Assembly (NCBI GenBank): GCA_048296855.1 | Contig: CP182631.1 | Length of the DNA: 64,000 nt | Source: Pseudocolwellia sp048296855 | Lineage (GTDB): Bacteria; Pseudomonadota; Gammaproteobacteria; Enterobacterales; Alteromonadaceae | Strand: one strand, 5' to 3' | Shown here: positions 44,292 through 53,427 of the stretch, piece after piece | Layout of the letters: each line of letters begins with the position of its first letter | How positions within the stretch are numbered: position 1 is the stretch's first letter | Notes under the pieces: generated by a model | The model's input: only the letters and a program-made list of their open reading frames with translations | Database searches by the model: none | Told to the model about the DNA's origin: nothing | Program-made: the position numbers and the translations under genes

Positions 44292-45740
44292 TTAATTTGT
44301 AACTAATTTTTTAATTTTATATCCTGTAAAACCATAAATAATTGCAAGTACAGGATTAATAAAGTTAAAGAAACAGTAAAAAATGTATTCATAATTGGTT
44401 AATGCTAAAACACCAAACATGAATGCGCCACATGTGTTCCAAGGAATAAGCGGTGAAGACAAAGTACCTGAATCTTCAAGTGTTCGACTAAGTACAAGTG
44501 GGTCTAAGTTTCGTCTTTTATATTCTTCTTTATACATACGCCCTGGCATTACAATCGATATATACTGGTCTGCAGTAACTAAATTAGTACCTATACATGT
44601 TGCGACAGTACTTGCAATTAAACCACCTACTGACTTCACCGAACCTAAAATAGCTTGTACAAACTTTTTTAACATACCAAAGTATTCTAAAACAGCACCA
44701 AACATTAATGCACACATAATTAACCATACAATGTTTAGCATGCTCTTCATGCCACCACCACTAAGTAAACTATCTAAATCAGCATCTCCTGAATTGATAA
44801 CAACACCGTCAAACAAAGCAGCCCAAACAACCGTTATGTTTGCTGTTATCGTATCTAACCCGTTTGCGGCTAAAGTACTTATAAGTTCTGGTTGAAACAT
44901 AATAGCCCATATAGCACCAAATAAAGCTCCTATTGATACTGCAGGAAATGCGGGCACTTTTTTCATTGCCATAGCGAGTAGTAATGCAACAGGAACAAGA
45001 TTGAGAGGTGTTATATTGAAGTTGGCTTCTAATTGCTGATTAATTCCCTCAACAGCCTCAAGGGTAACACTGGTTTCAACCGATAGACCCAAGAAGGTAA
45101 ATATAAGTAAACTAATAACGATTGACGGTATTGTGGTCCACATCATATATCTAATATGCGCAAACAATTCTGAACCAGCAACAACCGGAGCTAAGTTTGT
45201 TGTTTCAGAAAGAGGAGAAATTTTATCACCACAATAAGCACCTGAAATAATGGCGCCTGCAGTAATTGAAGGATCAAGTCCTAATCCCGAAGAAATCCCC
45301 ATAAGTGCAACACCTATGGTTGCAGCTGTTGTCCACGAGCTTCCGATACTTAACGCTACAATACAACAAATAATACAGGTAGCCGGATAAAACCAGCTAG
45401 GGTCTAATATTTTCAACCCATAATAAATCATACTTGGTACAGTACCCGATAGCATCCAAGTACCAATTAATGAACCTACAGCTAATAAAATAAAAATGGC
45501 CCCCATAGAAATAGAAATGCCATTAACCATAGCTTTTTCTATATCAGCCCACTTATAATTATTTTTGAGTCCAATAACTACCGCAATACCTGTTGCGATT
45601 AATAAAGCAATTTGATTAGGGCCGCCAGTGGAATTATCACCAAAATAGTAAACTGCGCCCGATAGCATAAAGATAAGTGCTATTAATGGTATTAATGCAT
45701 CGAGCATACTAGGAGCTTTATGTTCTGACATATCTGTCAT
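44292..45740 (-). CDS. Na+/H+ antiporter NhaC family
   Basis: The product is 482 residues with about 12 hydrophobic segments. NhaC-family signatures: SIGSSWTTAATIGVALMGIS, GAIISGAYCGDKISPLSETT and LEDSGTLSSPLIPWNTCGAF. It exchanges sodium for protons at the inner membrane, as expected for a marine bacterium. Single gene with its own terminator; the upstream 45741-45954 region holds only the prc terminator. Confidence 0.93.
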   Translation of the reverse strand: MTDMSEHKAPSMLDALIPLIALIFMLSGAVYYFGDNSTGGPNQIALLIATGIAVVIGLKNNYKWADIEKAMVNGISISMGAIFILLAVGSLIGTWMLSGTVPSMIYYGLKILDPSWFYPATCIICCIVALSIGSSWTTAATIGVALMGISSGLGLDPSITAGAIISGAYCGDKISPLSETTNLAPVVAGSELFAHIRYMMWTTIPSIVISLLIFTFLGLSVETSVTLEAVEGINQQLEANFNITPLNLVPVALLLAMAMKKVPAFPAVSIGALFGAIWAIMFQPELISTLAANGLDTITANITVVWAALFDGVVINSGDADLDSLLSGGGMKSMLNIVWLIMCALMFGAVLEYFGMLKKFVQAILGSVKSVGGLIASTVATCIGTNLVTADQYISIVMPGRMYKEEYKRRNLDPLVLSRTLEDSGTLSSPLIPWNTCGAFMFGVLALTNYEYIFYCFFNFINPVLAIIYGFTGYKIKKLVTN

Positions 45741-45912
45741 ATAAAATTAGCCTTTATTGTCATTATATTTTTTTATTCGGGTAACATGCCCTCTATTAAA
45801 AAAGAGTGCAAGTTATTTTTCCAAACAATCTGCTTGTAACGCTTTAAAAACAAGACATTACGAAATAACTATTCACTTATTCTGATTAAATATTTATTTT
45901 TAAATAAGCATA

Positions 45913-45939
45913 AAAAAACCGCTGTATTAGCGGTTTTTT
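45913..45939 (-). terminator. Terminator of proQ-prc
   Basis: AAAAAACCGCT/AGCGGTTTTTT around GTATT with a long T-run, 16 bases past the prc stop. Confidence 0.85.
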
Positions 45940-45954
45940 AAAGGTTACTAAAAT

Positions 45955-47991
45955 TTATTTTTTCGCCATACGACCAAGCGATACTAAATCAAATGTAATT
46001 TTAGCAGCCTCATCTAAAAATGGATCTAACTCATCCAACTCATCAGGTAAATCATCATCTAAACTTTTAACTTTCTCTTTACCTAATTTCACCAATCTCT
46101 CATTAACTCTGATTAATTGTTTCGCTTTATTTTTTTCGCGTTTTTCTTTACGAATAGCAAGATTCAAAGAAACCGTTTTATCGTCTTTTTCAGCTTTATA
46201 CGTTTTGATATCATCAAGTAAATAATTAAATTCTGTGTTTTCTTTAATCCGCTCGTCATGTAAAGATTGTAGATAAGCAAAATCACTCGTTAATTCATTT
46301 AATTTAGTATATTCAGCTTTTGGTATTTTATCCCACGGAAGTGCATTTTCTTCTTTGCTTTCACCCCATTCTTCTGGGTCAATTGCCGAAGGAAAAGAAA
46401 TATCAGGTAAAACACCTCTATGCTGTGTGCTACCGCCGTTAATTCGGTAGAACTTAGCAATAGTAAACTGAATGCTACCAAAAGGTTTTTCGTATAAATC
46501 GTAAACTCGACCTAAACCTCTGTGTTGCTGAACAGTACCTTTACCAAAAGTATGTTCTCCAATAATGACACCACGACCATAATCCTGAATAGCTGCTGAA
46601 AATATTTCAGATGCTGAAGCACTATAACGATCAACCATAACCGTTAATGGGCCTTTATAATAACTAATACCGTCTCTATCACTATTCACTTCAATACGAT
46701 TTGCGCCATTACGTACTTGAACTACAGGACCTTTATCAATAAATAGACCTGTTAATAGTGTTGCTTCTGTTAATGAACCACCGCCATTACCACGTAAATC
46801 AACTATAATACCTTCTACGTTTTCATCGTTAAGTTTTTTTAATTCAACTTTAACGTCGCGAGACAAATTATTATAAAAACTAGGAACATTGATAACACCT
46901 AATTTTTTACTGGTTTTATCACCCGGAATTTCATAATAAACTTCAGATTTAGCCGCTCTATCTTCAAGTTTAATCGTGTCTCGTATAATTGATACAGTTT
47001 TTATGTTGGCTTCATCATCAGATTCACCGCTTAAAATCTGTAAGCGAACTTGAGTCCCTTTTGGGCCTTTTATTAATTCAACTACGTCATCTAAACGCCA
47101 GCCAATTACATCTACAAATTCTTCTTTCGCTTGAGCAACACCAACAATTCTATCTTTTGGTTTAAGCTCTTTAGATTTATCAGCAGGCCCACCTGAAACA
47201 ACACTTTGAATAACGGTATAGTCTTCTTCAGCACGCAAAACAGCACCAATGCCTTCTAAGGAAAGGTTCATTTCCATTTGAAAACGTTCTGCATTTCTTG
47301 GTGATAAGTAGGATGTATGAGGTTCAACAACACGAGCAAAGCTGTTCATCACTATTTGAAAAACATCTTCACTTTCACTTTGTTTTAAACGTTTTATCGC
47401 GTATCTATATCTTTTACCCAAGACCTCTGCAACTTTTGCCCACTCTTTACCTGCAAGTGTTAAATTAAGCGCGTCATATTTAACCTTTAAACGCCATAAT
47501 TCATCTAACTCAGCCTTGTCTTTAGGCCAAGCAGCATCTTCACGATCAAAGTTATATGATTCATCTAAGGTAAAATCGAAAGGTTTTTCTAATAAACTTA
47601 GTGCATATTCATAGCGTTCTAAACGTCGATTAAGATTTACGTTATAAATTTCGTAGGCTTCATCTAGTTTCCCACGAGAAATTACAGTATCGAAATCTAA
47701 TCTATATTTAGTAAATTTATCTATATCGGCTTGAGTAAAAATGTTTCGAGCATAATCTAATTGTTTGATATATCTATCAAAAATTTGCATTGATAGAGAA
47801 TCATCCATTTTCACTTGCTTATAATGTGCACGCGTAAATTGCGCCGTTATTCGCTTACTTGATGTTGCATGTTGCTCTTCAGGAGCCAAAATAGGGATAG
47901 GAATATCTTCTACTTTTTTTTCGTTTGCGTTTACAAGAGTACTTGATAACGCAATGGATACGGCAATAGCGAGACGACAAAATTTTTGCAT
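45955..47991 (-). CDS. prc: C-terminal processing protease Prc/Tsp
   Basis: The product is 678 residues from ATG 47991 (MQKFCRLAIAVSIALSSTLV then NA, a signal peptide), with CGGAG at good spacing; the open frame runs 17 codons further into proQ's end. It is a periplasmic serine protease that trims and degrades proteins. PDZ domain at about 230-315, catalytic Ser in DRYSASASEIFSAAIQDYGR and Lys in HTFGKGTVQ, then a C-terminal DUF3340-type domain with many Lys/Glu. It follows proQ closely, as in E. coli. Confidence 0.95.
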   Translation of the reverse strand: MQKFCRLAIAVSIALSSTLVNANEKKVEDIPIPILAPEEQHATSSKRITAQFTRAHYKQVKMDDSLSMQIFDRYIKQLDYARNIFTQADIDKFTKYRLDFDTVISRGKLDEAYEIYNVNLNRRLERYEYALSLLEKPFDFTLDESYNFDREDAAWPKDKAELDELWRLKVKYDALNLTLAGKEWAKVAEVLGKRYRYAIKRLKQSESEDVFQIVMNSFARVVEPHTSYLSPRNAERFQMEMNLSLEGIGAVLRAEEDYTVIQSVVSGGPADKSKELKPKDRIVGVAQAKEEFVDVIGWRLDDVVELIKGPKGTQVRLQILSGESDDEANIKTVSIIRDTIKLEDRAAKSEVYYEIPGDKTSKKLGVINVPSFYNNLSRDVKVELKKLNDENVEGIIVDLRGNGGGSLTEATLLTGLFIDKGPVVQVRNGANRIEVNSDRDGISYYKGPLTVMVDRYSASASEIFSAAIQDYGRGVIIGEHTFGKGTVQQHRGLGRVYDLYEKPFGSIQFTIAKFYRINGGSTQHRGVLPDISFPSAIDPEEWGESKEENALPWDKIPKAEYTKLNELTSDFAYLQSLHDERIKENTEFNYLLDDIKTYKAEKDDKTVSLNLAIRKEKREKNKAKQLIRVNERLVKLGKEKVKSLDDDLPDELDELDPFLDEAAKITFDLVSLGRMAKK

Positions 47992-48004
47992 GAATAAACT
48001 CCGA

Positions 48005-48646
48005 TTATTCAGTAAATATGTTTTTAACTTGAGTCTTAACAACCATTCCAGAATCTAATTGAACAGTAATATCTTTACCTGAAACTTCGGTAATTGTTGC
48101 GTTCATTGGAGAGTTACTGAGTTGTACTTTAACTTTCTTACCTACAATTATAGCATCAGCTGTAACAGGTTGAAGTTTAACTTCCGTCTTAACATTTGAT
48201 CGTTTAGTAGACTTTACAGTCTTAAACTTAGCTTTTTGATCAGGTTTTTCACCTTGATCTTTAGCTGACTTATGATCTTTATACTGTTTTTTGGGTTTAT
48301 TATCTTTCTGTTTATTGTTACCAAATTTTTCTTGGCTTTCTTTTAACGTTTTACTGGCGTAATCAGCTTGTACTTGATCGATTTCAGCAGCATCGTTACC
48401 GTCGATATCAACTCGAACGCTACCAACTTTTACCGACTTTAAGTAACGCCAACTGCTAGTGTAATGTCTAAGCGCTTGTCTTAAACGTGTTTTACTAACA
48501 GTTTCATCATCCGTTAATCTTTCGGCTAAATCTTGAAAAATGCCTATTTTTAAGGGTTTAGCTGGTCCTTCAAGAGAAAAACAAGCAGGAAATTTTTCAG
48601 CTAAATAAGCAATAATTTCTTTAGTACTAGTACGTTTAGTTTCCAT
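48005..48646 (-). CDS. proQ: RNA chaperone ProQ
   Basis: The product is 213 residues. FinO-type RNA-binding domain at about 8-120 (LAEKFPACFSLEGPAKPLKI, LRQALRHYTSSWRYLKSV), a Lys/Gln/Asp-rich linker, and a C-terminal Tudor/KOW-like domain (VGKKVKVQLSNSPMNATI). It binds structured small RNAs and mRNA 3' ends. It is the natural chaperone candidate if the repeat cassettes of this genome are transcribed as structured RNAs (inference). Confidence 0.95.
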   Translation of the reverse strand: METKRTSTKEIIAYLAEKFPACFSLEGPAKPLKIGIFQDLAERLTDDETVSKTRLRQALRHYTSSWRYLKSVKVGSVRVDIDGNDAAEIDQVQADYASKTLKESQEKFGNNKQKDNKPKKQYKDHKSAKDQGEKPDQKAKFKTVKSTKRSNVKTEVKLQPVTADAIIVGKKVKVQLSNSPMNATITEVSGKDITVQLDSGMVVKTQVKNIFTE

Positions 48647-48669
48647 AAATCAACTTTTCACAAATAATC

Positions 48670-48951
48670 TTAATTTTCGAGATACTGATCACGGTTTTCC
48701 AACAAATGTCGGCACCAATCATAAATATCTTCACTTTCTAATTCAGGCAAAGTATCTTGCCCTATCCAAGTATCCCACACCAGAGCTAAAAGTTTTTCTA
48801 GCTCTTCTGTCGCAATATCTTCTTCTGCTAAATCGTAAATCAAATGATAAATTTCATTGATACGTTCAGCCACTATTTCTTCATCACCGTCCCAGTCGCC
48901 TACAACAGCTTCTGAAACTAAATAATCATGAATAACAACAAATTCTTTCAC
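48670..48951 (-). CDS. Small acidic hypothetical protein
   Basis: The product is 93 residues, strongly acidic and probably helical (EEIVAERINEIYHLIYDLAE then DIATEELEKLLALVWDTWIG). No family name is recognised. It sits between msrC and proQ, sharing one base with the msrC end and 23 bases from proQ, so a four-gene unit msrC-orf-proQ-prc is likely. Confidence 0.8.
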   Translation of the reverse strand: MKEFVVIHDYLVSEAVVGDWDGDEEIVAERINEIYHLIYDLAEEDIATEELEKLLALVWDTWIGQDTLPELESEDIYDWCRHLLENRDQYLEN

Positions 48952-49436
48952 TAGTTTATCACGCCATGCTTAATGATGATATTTTCAAATACATTTATTA
49001 TGTTTTCTAACCCTGTTTGATCATCTTCATCAAAACGTTCGTATATAGGGCTATCAACATCTAATACAGCAACCACTTTACCATTAATAATTAAAGGAAT
49101 AACTATTTCAGAGTTACTATTTGCATCGCACGCTATATGACCAGAAAAGTCATGAACATTAGCAACACATATTGTTTTAGCTTCACCGGCAGCTGTACCA
49201 CAAACACCTTTATTTAAAGGAATTCGAATACAAGCAACTTTACCTTGAAAAGGACCTAAAACAAGTTCATCTGATACCACACGATAAAATCCGACCCAAT
49301 TTACATCGCTTAAACTATCAAATAATAAAGCACTAATATTTGCCATGTTAGCAATAACATCAGACTCGTCACTGATAACAGCATCGACTTGTTTTAGAAT
49401 AAGTTCATATTCTGCAAGTTTGTTCATCATAAACAT
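48951..49436 (-). CDS. msrC: Free methionine-(R)-sulfoxide reductase (GAF domain)
   Basis: The enzyme reduces free Met-R-sulfoxide. The product is 161 residues, or 158 from the second ATG. GAF-fold with the family's active Cys residues in GKVACIRIPLNKGVCGTAAG and SGHIACDANSNSEI. It precedes proQ-prc, an arrangement also seen around E. coli yebR/proQ/prc. Confidence 0.93.
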   Translation of the reverse strand: MFMMNKLAEYELILKQVDAVISDESDVIANMANISALLFDSLSDVNWVGFYRVVSDELVLGPFQGKVACIRIPLNKGVCGTAAGEAKTICVANVHDFSGHIACDANSNSEIVIPLIINGKVVAVLDVDSPIYERFDEDDQTGLENIINVFENIIIKHGVIN

Positions 49437-49527
49437 TCAGTATGTAAAAAACGCATAACATACAGGTATAGCGCTTCAATTTAAAGGAATATCGACTCAA
49501 TTAAGTTAATTTTATTGATATAATTAA

Positions 49528-49550
49528 AAAGCCGACATAACGCCGGCTTT
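49528..49550 (-). terminator. Hairpin terminator between msrC and the chemotaxis gene
   Basis: AAAGCCG/CGGCTTT around a nine-base loop, followed leftward by TTTTTAATTA. It probably ends the chemotaxis-receptor transcript. Confidence 0.65.
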
Positions 49551-49876
49551 GAAAGTAACAAATCGCCCCATGCCATCTCAAGATTCAACAGAAATCATAA
49601 ACGTTTTCAGGCAAAGTTAAGATAATAAAAAATATTATCTATAAATAACAATAACTCTATTAATAAATAAATCTAGAGCAAGTTGACCTTTTAAGTATAA
49701 ATTTTATTTAAACGAACCTGTACGTTTGTCATTTCTACAGCCTTATCGTTTTCTTAAGTGGAATAATGACATATCAAAAACGAAGCCTTGCATAATGACC
49801 ACACTAGCTTTTACAGAAACATACCGCAAAGCTCTACGCTCTACTATAAATCACTAAAAATCCTTGACTAATTATT

Positions 49877-50020
49877 AGGGTCTGTTGAACTTTTGTGATT
49901 GTTTCTATAGCAGCTTATTGATATTCCATGGCTGATTTTTATTCCATTAAGGTGACAATGAGTCAATTCGTTCAAAAGGCCATACTAACTTTAAAGTAAT
50001 CTTAAAAGTTAACAGAGCCT
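49877..50020. mobile_element. MITE-like or insertion-sequence remnant
   Basis: This is a 144-bp segment with imperfect terminal inverted repeats of about 24 bp: left AGGGTCTGTTGAACTTTTGT, right (complement) AGGCTCTGTTAACTTTTAAG. The interior holds a 23-codon open stretch (MADFYSIKVTMSQFVQKAIL) that may be a transposase relic. No clear target duplication was seen. The rest of the 49437-50051 gap is empty apart from the terminator. Confidence 0.6.
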
Positions 50021-50051
50021 ACTTTTAAACCTGAAAAACTATGATTTTTAA

Positions 50052-51671
50052 CTAAACTTTAAATCCTTTGGTCAAAACTTGAAGATTATTAGCTAAATCA
50101 GCTAAGTTACTACTCACCTCTGCTAACTCTTCTGATGCTTGATGAGTCACTTTGGTTGTAACACTAATATTATCTACATGCGATACAATTTCGCTTGCTA
50201 CTGTCGACTGGTCATTTGTCGCTTGCGCGATATCACTTGTCATAGCATTAATTTGTTCAACAGATGATGTTATTGCAGCGAGAGATTCTCCAGCTAAGCT
50301 TACTTCCGATACACCTTTTTCAGCTAAACTTCTTCCATTACTCATAGCTTCTACTGCTGAACGTGCTGCTATTTGAAGCTGTTCTATAGTTTTTTGAATT
50401 TCCGTCGTAGAATCTTGTGTTCTCGATGCTAAGGTTCTTACTTCATCAGCAACAACGGCAAAACCACGCCCTTGTTCACCAGCTCGTGCCGCTTCAATTG
50501 CTGCATTTAACGCTAATAAATTAGTTTGATCAGCAATCCCTTTAATTACATCCAAAACAGCACCGACTTGCTTACTATCATCATCTAACTTATCGATAAC
50601 TGTTGATGAGTTTTCCACAGTTTTAGCTAATGAGTGAATTGTTTGTACTGTTTGTTCTACAACTATTGCCCCCTCTTTAGAAAGACTAGAAGCTTCAGTT
50701 GAAGCTGTTGAAGCTAGAGAAGCGCTATGAGCAACTGTTTTAACACTCATGTTCATATTCTCTACAGCATCTTTTGTTTGCACAGCACCTTTTTGCTGCT
50801 CTAAAGTAATTTGATTGGTTTCCGCTGCAGTAGTACTCACTGATATGGCCATTTCAGATAATGGCAAAGCAATTTCAACAACTTGCTTAATTGTTGTTTG
50901 TAACTTATCCATAAATAAATTGAAGCAATGAACAAGTTGACCAACTTCATCTTCGGTTTTGGCTGTTAAGCGTACCGTTAAATCACCTTCTCCTTCAGCA
51001 ATATCCTTCAAAGATGTAACAACTTCAGCAATTGATGATTTAATACCTGAAATAATAGGAATTGCAGTACCAAATAGTAAGACTATGGTAACAATTCCCA
51101 TAATAAATCCAATCGTAACCATGGACTGTGCTGATTCATTTGCGCGCAATATTGTTTCTTCAAATTCAATAACTTGGTTTGAGTTAAAGTCATTAACCGT
51201 CGCTAATATAAGTTCAAAGGCTTGATTCATTCTCTTACCTAGCTCTGGCAATTTTTCGAAATCAGCTGTTTCATTTACCATACTTAAAGAAAGTGATTTA
51301 GCTTTAGAATAGTAATCATCAAATTCTGCTTGCATTTTTTCTTGTGTACTCAAAAAACGCTTATCTATAGAACCTATTTTTTCAAATAAACCTTTAATTT
51401 CTACAGTTTTTTCATCAGCAGCACTGATACTATCTTCATCTCCGGTTGTAACCGCAGTATTTAAAAGCTCTGAAACTTTTACAATAGCTACTGACACTTC
51501 TTTAGAATAGTGAACAACAGGAAATTGAACATCTTTCGCGTCTGAAAGAATATCTACATTATTATTCGCATTAAATGTTGATAAAGTTAAGTAAATGACA
51601 AATGAAATAGTGCCTATTATGGGGATTAAATAAATTTTTGCCGATACTGATAACGTTTTGAATAGATTCAT
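50052..51671 (-). CDS. Methyl-accepting chemotaxis protein
   Basis: The product is 539 residues. Transmembrane helices at about 12-30 and 183-205 bound a four-helix periplasmic sensor of about 150 residues. Then HAMP (about 206-260, LKDIAEGEGDLTVRLTAKTE), methylation helices and the conserved CheA/CheW-binding hairpin AGEQGRGFAVVADEVRTLAS. The ligand is unknown. It is a single gene. Confidence 0.93.
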   Translation of the reverse strand: MNLFKTLSVSAKIYLIPIIGTISFVIYLTLSTFNANNNVDILSDAKDVQFPVVHYSKEVSVAIVKVSELLNTAVTTGDEDSISAADEKTVEIKGLFEKIGSIDKRFLSTQEKMQAEFDDYYSKAKSLSLSMVNETADFEKLPELGKRMNQAFELILATVNDFNSNQVIEFEETILRANESAQSMVTIGFIMGIVTIVLLFGTAIPIISGIKSSIAEVVTSLKDIAEGEGDLTVRLTAKTEDEVGQLVHCFNLFMDKLQTTIKQVVEIALPLSEMAISVSTTAAETNQITLEQQKGAVQTKDAVENMNMSVKTVAHSASLASTASTEASSLSKEGAIVVEQTVQTIHSLAKTVENSSTVIDKLDDDSKQVGAVLDVIKGIADQTNLLALNAAIEAARAGEQGRGFAVVADEVRTLASRTQDSTTEIQKTIEQLQIAARSAVEAMSNGRSLAEKGVSEVSLAGESLAAITSSVEQINAMTSDIAQATNDQSTVASEIVSHVDNISVTTKVTHQASEELAEVSSNLADLANNLQVLTKGFKV

Positions 51672-51897
51672 ACTTATACTTCCAAATAAACAATTAATTT
51701 AAATGTAGTTGAATTTGCAAGATTAACAATAAAATTAAGAAATAAATATGAAAAAACATAAGAATTTTGAGGGGGAAATAATAATTCATTCTCTTTTTAA
51801 AATTTATCGCATATCCCCCTCAAGATACTGGATTTATTGAAAACAAAAACTGTAGTTTATTCTTAACTACAGTCTTTTTAGTTGAGTTAAATCAGTC

Positions 51898-53076
51898 TTA
51901 ATAACTATCACCGGGTACTCTAACGTAACCTTCCATTAGAATACGAGCACTTCGACTCATTATAGCCTTGTTAACAATCCAACGTTCATTAACTAAACTC
52001 GCTTCGGCACCTACCTTTAAAGTACCCGATGGATGGCCGAAAGTTACTGATGAACAATGACCACCACCGGCGGCTATATTCACTAACGTTCCAGGAATAG
52101 CGGCAGCTGCACCAATAGCGACTGCGGCAGTCCCCATCATGGCATGATGCAGTTTACCCATTGATAATGCTCTTACATTTAAATCAATATCGGTTGTATT
52201 AATTTGTTTACCACTTGATGCTTGATAGCTTTTAGCGGGTGAAACAATAGCAACTTTAGGAGTATGCTGTCGGGCTTGAGCATCTGAAACATCAGTAATA
52301 AGCCTCATTTTTAAAGCGCCGTAAGCTCTAATTTTTTCAAAACGCGCTAATGTTTTTTCATCATTATTTATATCGTCTTGTAGCTCAGTGCCTGTAAAAC
52401 CAAGATCTTCAGCATTTAAAAATATAGTTGGAATACCAGCGGTGATCATAGTTACTTTAAAAGTTCCTATATCAGGGACTTCAAGTTCATCAACAACATT
52501 TCCGGTAGGAAACATAGCTTCACTAGGATCAACAGGTTCAATAAACTCTACAGGCACTTCCGCTGCAGGAAACGTTACTCCATCTAATTCAAAATCACCG
52601 GTTTCTTGCACTTCACTATTTGTAATAGGTACTTGGGCGATAATGGTTTTCTTTATATTGGCTTGCCAAATACGCACAGTACAAATACCATTTTCAGGTA
52701 TTCTATCGCCATCAATTAATCCGGAATAAATAGCAAAAGAACCTACTGCTGCAGTTAAATTACCGCAGTTACCGCTCCAGTCAACAAAGGCTTTGTCGAT
52801 AGCAACTTGGCCAAATAAATAATCGACATCGTGATCAGTAACATTGCTTTTAGCTACAATAACGGTTTTACTCGTACTTGAAGTTGCACCGCCCATACCA
52901 TCTGTTTGTTTACCGTAAGGATCTGGACTACCTATAACCCGTAGAAGCATATTATCTCGTGCTTCACCCGCGACCTGACAGCGTTCAGGTAAATCAGTTA
53001 AATTAAAAAACACACCCTTCGATGTACCGCCACGAATATAGGTAGCAGGAATTTTTACTTGAGGAACATTGGACAT
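51898..53076 (-). CDS. prpF: 2-methylaconitate cis-trans isomerase PrpF
   Basis: The enzyme isomerises the product of AcnD so that AcnB can continue the methylcitrate cycle. The product is 392 residues from ATG 53076 (MSNVPQVKIPATYIRGGTSK), with GGAGAT at good spacing; 21 upstream codons are open but not conserved-looking. Diaminopimelate-epimerase-like fold: GGTSKGVFF, DWSGNCGNLTAAVG, MGKLHHAMMGTAAVAIG. It is last gene of the propionate operon. Confidence 0.95.
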   Translation of the reverse strand: MSNVPQVKIPATYIRGGTSKGVFFNLTDLPERCQVAGEARDNMLLRVIGSPDPYGKQTDGMGGATSSTSKTVIVAKSNVTDHDVDYLFGQVAIDKAFVDWSGNCGNLTAAVGSFAIYSGLIDGDRIPENGICTVRIWQANIKKTIIAQVPITNSEVQETGDFELDGVTFPAAEVPVEFIEPVDPSEAMFPTGNVVDELEVPDIGTFKVTMITAGIPTIFLNAEDLGFTGTELQDDINNDEKTLARFEKIRAYGALKMRLITDVSDAQARQHTPKVAIVSPAKSYQASSGKQINTTDIDLNVRALSMGKLHHAMMGTAAVAIGAAAAIPGTLVNIAAGGGHCSSVTFGHPSGTLKVGAEASLVNERWIVNKAIMSRSARILMEGYVRVPGDSY

Positions 53077-53345
53077 ACTTATCTCCATACTTATTTTCCG
53101 CTTGCTAAAATGTGTTTTAACTTCGTTGAATAACGTCACATAGAAATCTATGCTCCTTTTATTCGCCTTGTTAACTACACATTTAACCTTCGCGGCTTTC
53201 TATGATCTAATAAATCATTGCTAAACTAAAAAGCAGCAATTAGTTTACCCATTTGCTGCTTTGTATTATCAAATGATCAGAAGTCGATTTTCATAAGAAA
53301 ATTAACACTTTAAGAGTCAATTAAATATACGTAGAACGTAGGGAT

Positions 53346-53419
53346 TTTATTAGAGAGCATAGAGGTGGCGCGGAGCTTGGTTTACCAAGTGAGCACCTCC
53401 AACGAAGCTATCTAATAAA
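53346..53419. repeat. Nested inverted-repeat element between acnD and prpF
   Basis: Outer arms TTTTATTAGA/TCTAATAAAA, middle arms GAGGTG/CACCTC and inner hairpin CTTGG-TTTA-CCAAG form one nested structure within 74 bp. It looks like a palindromic intergenic unit or an mRNA-stabilising structure. The rest of 53140-53427 shows nothing else. Confidence 0.7.
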
Positions 53420-53427
53420 ATAACAAG

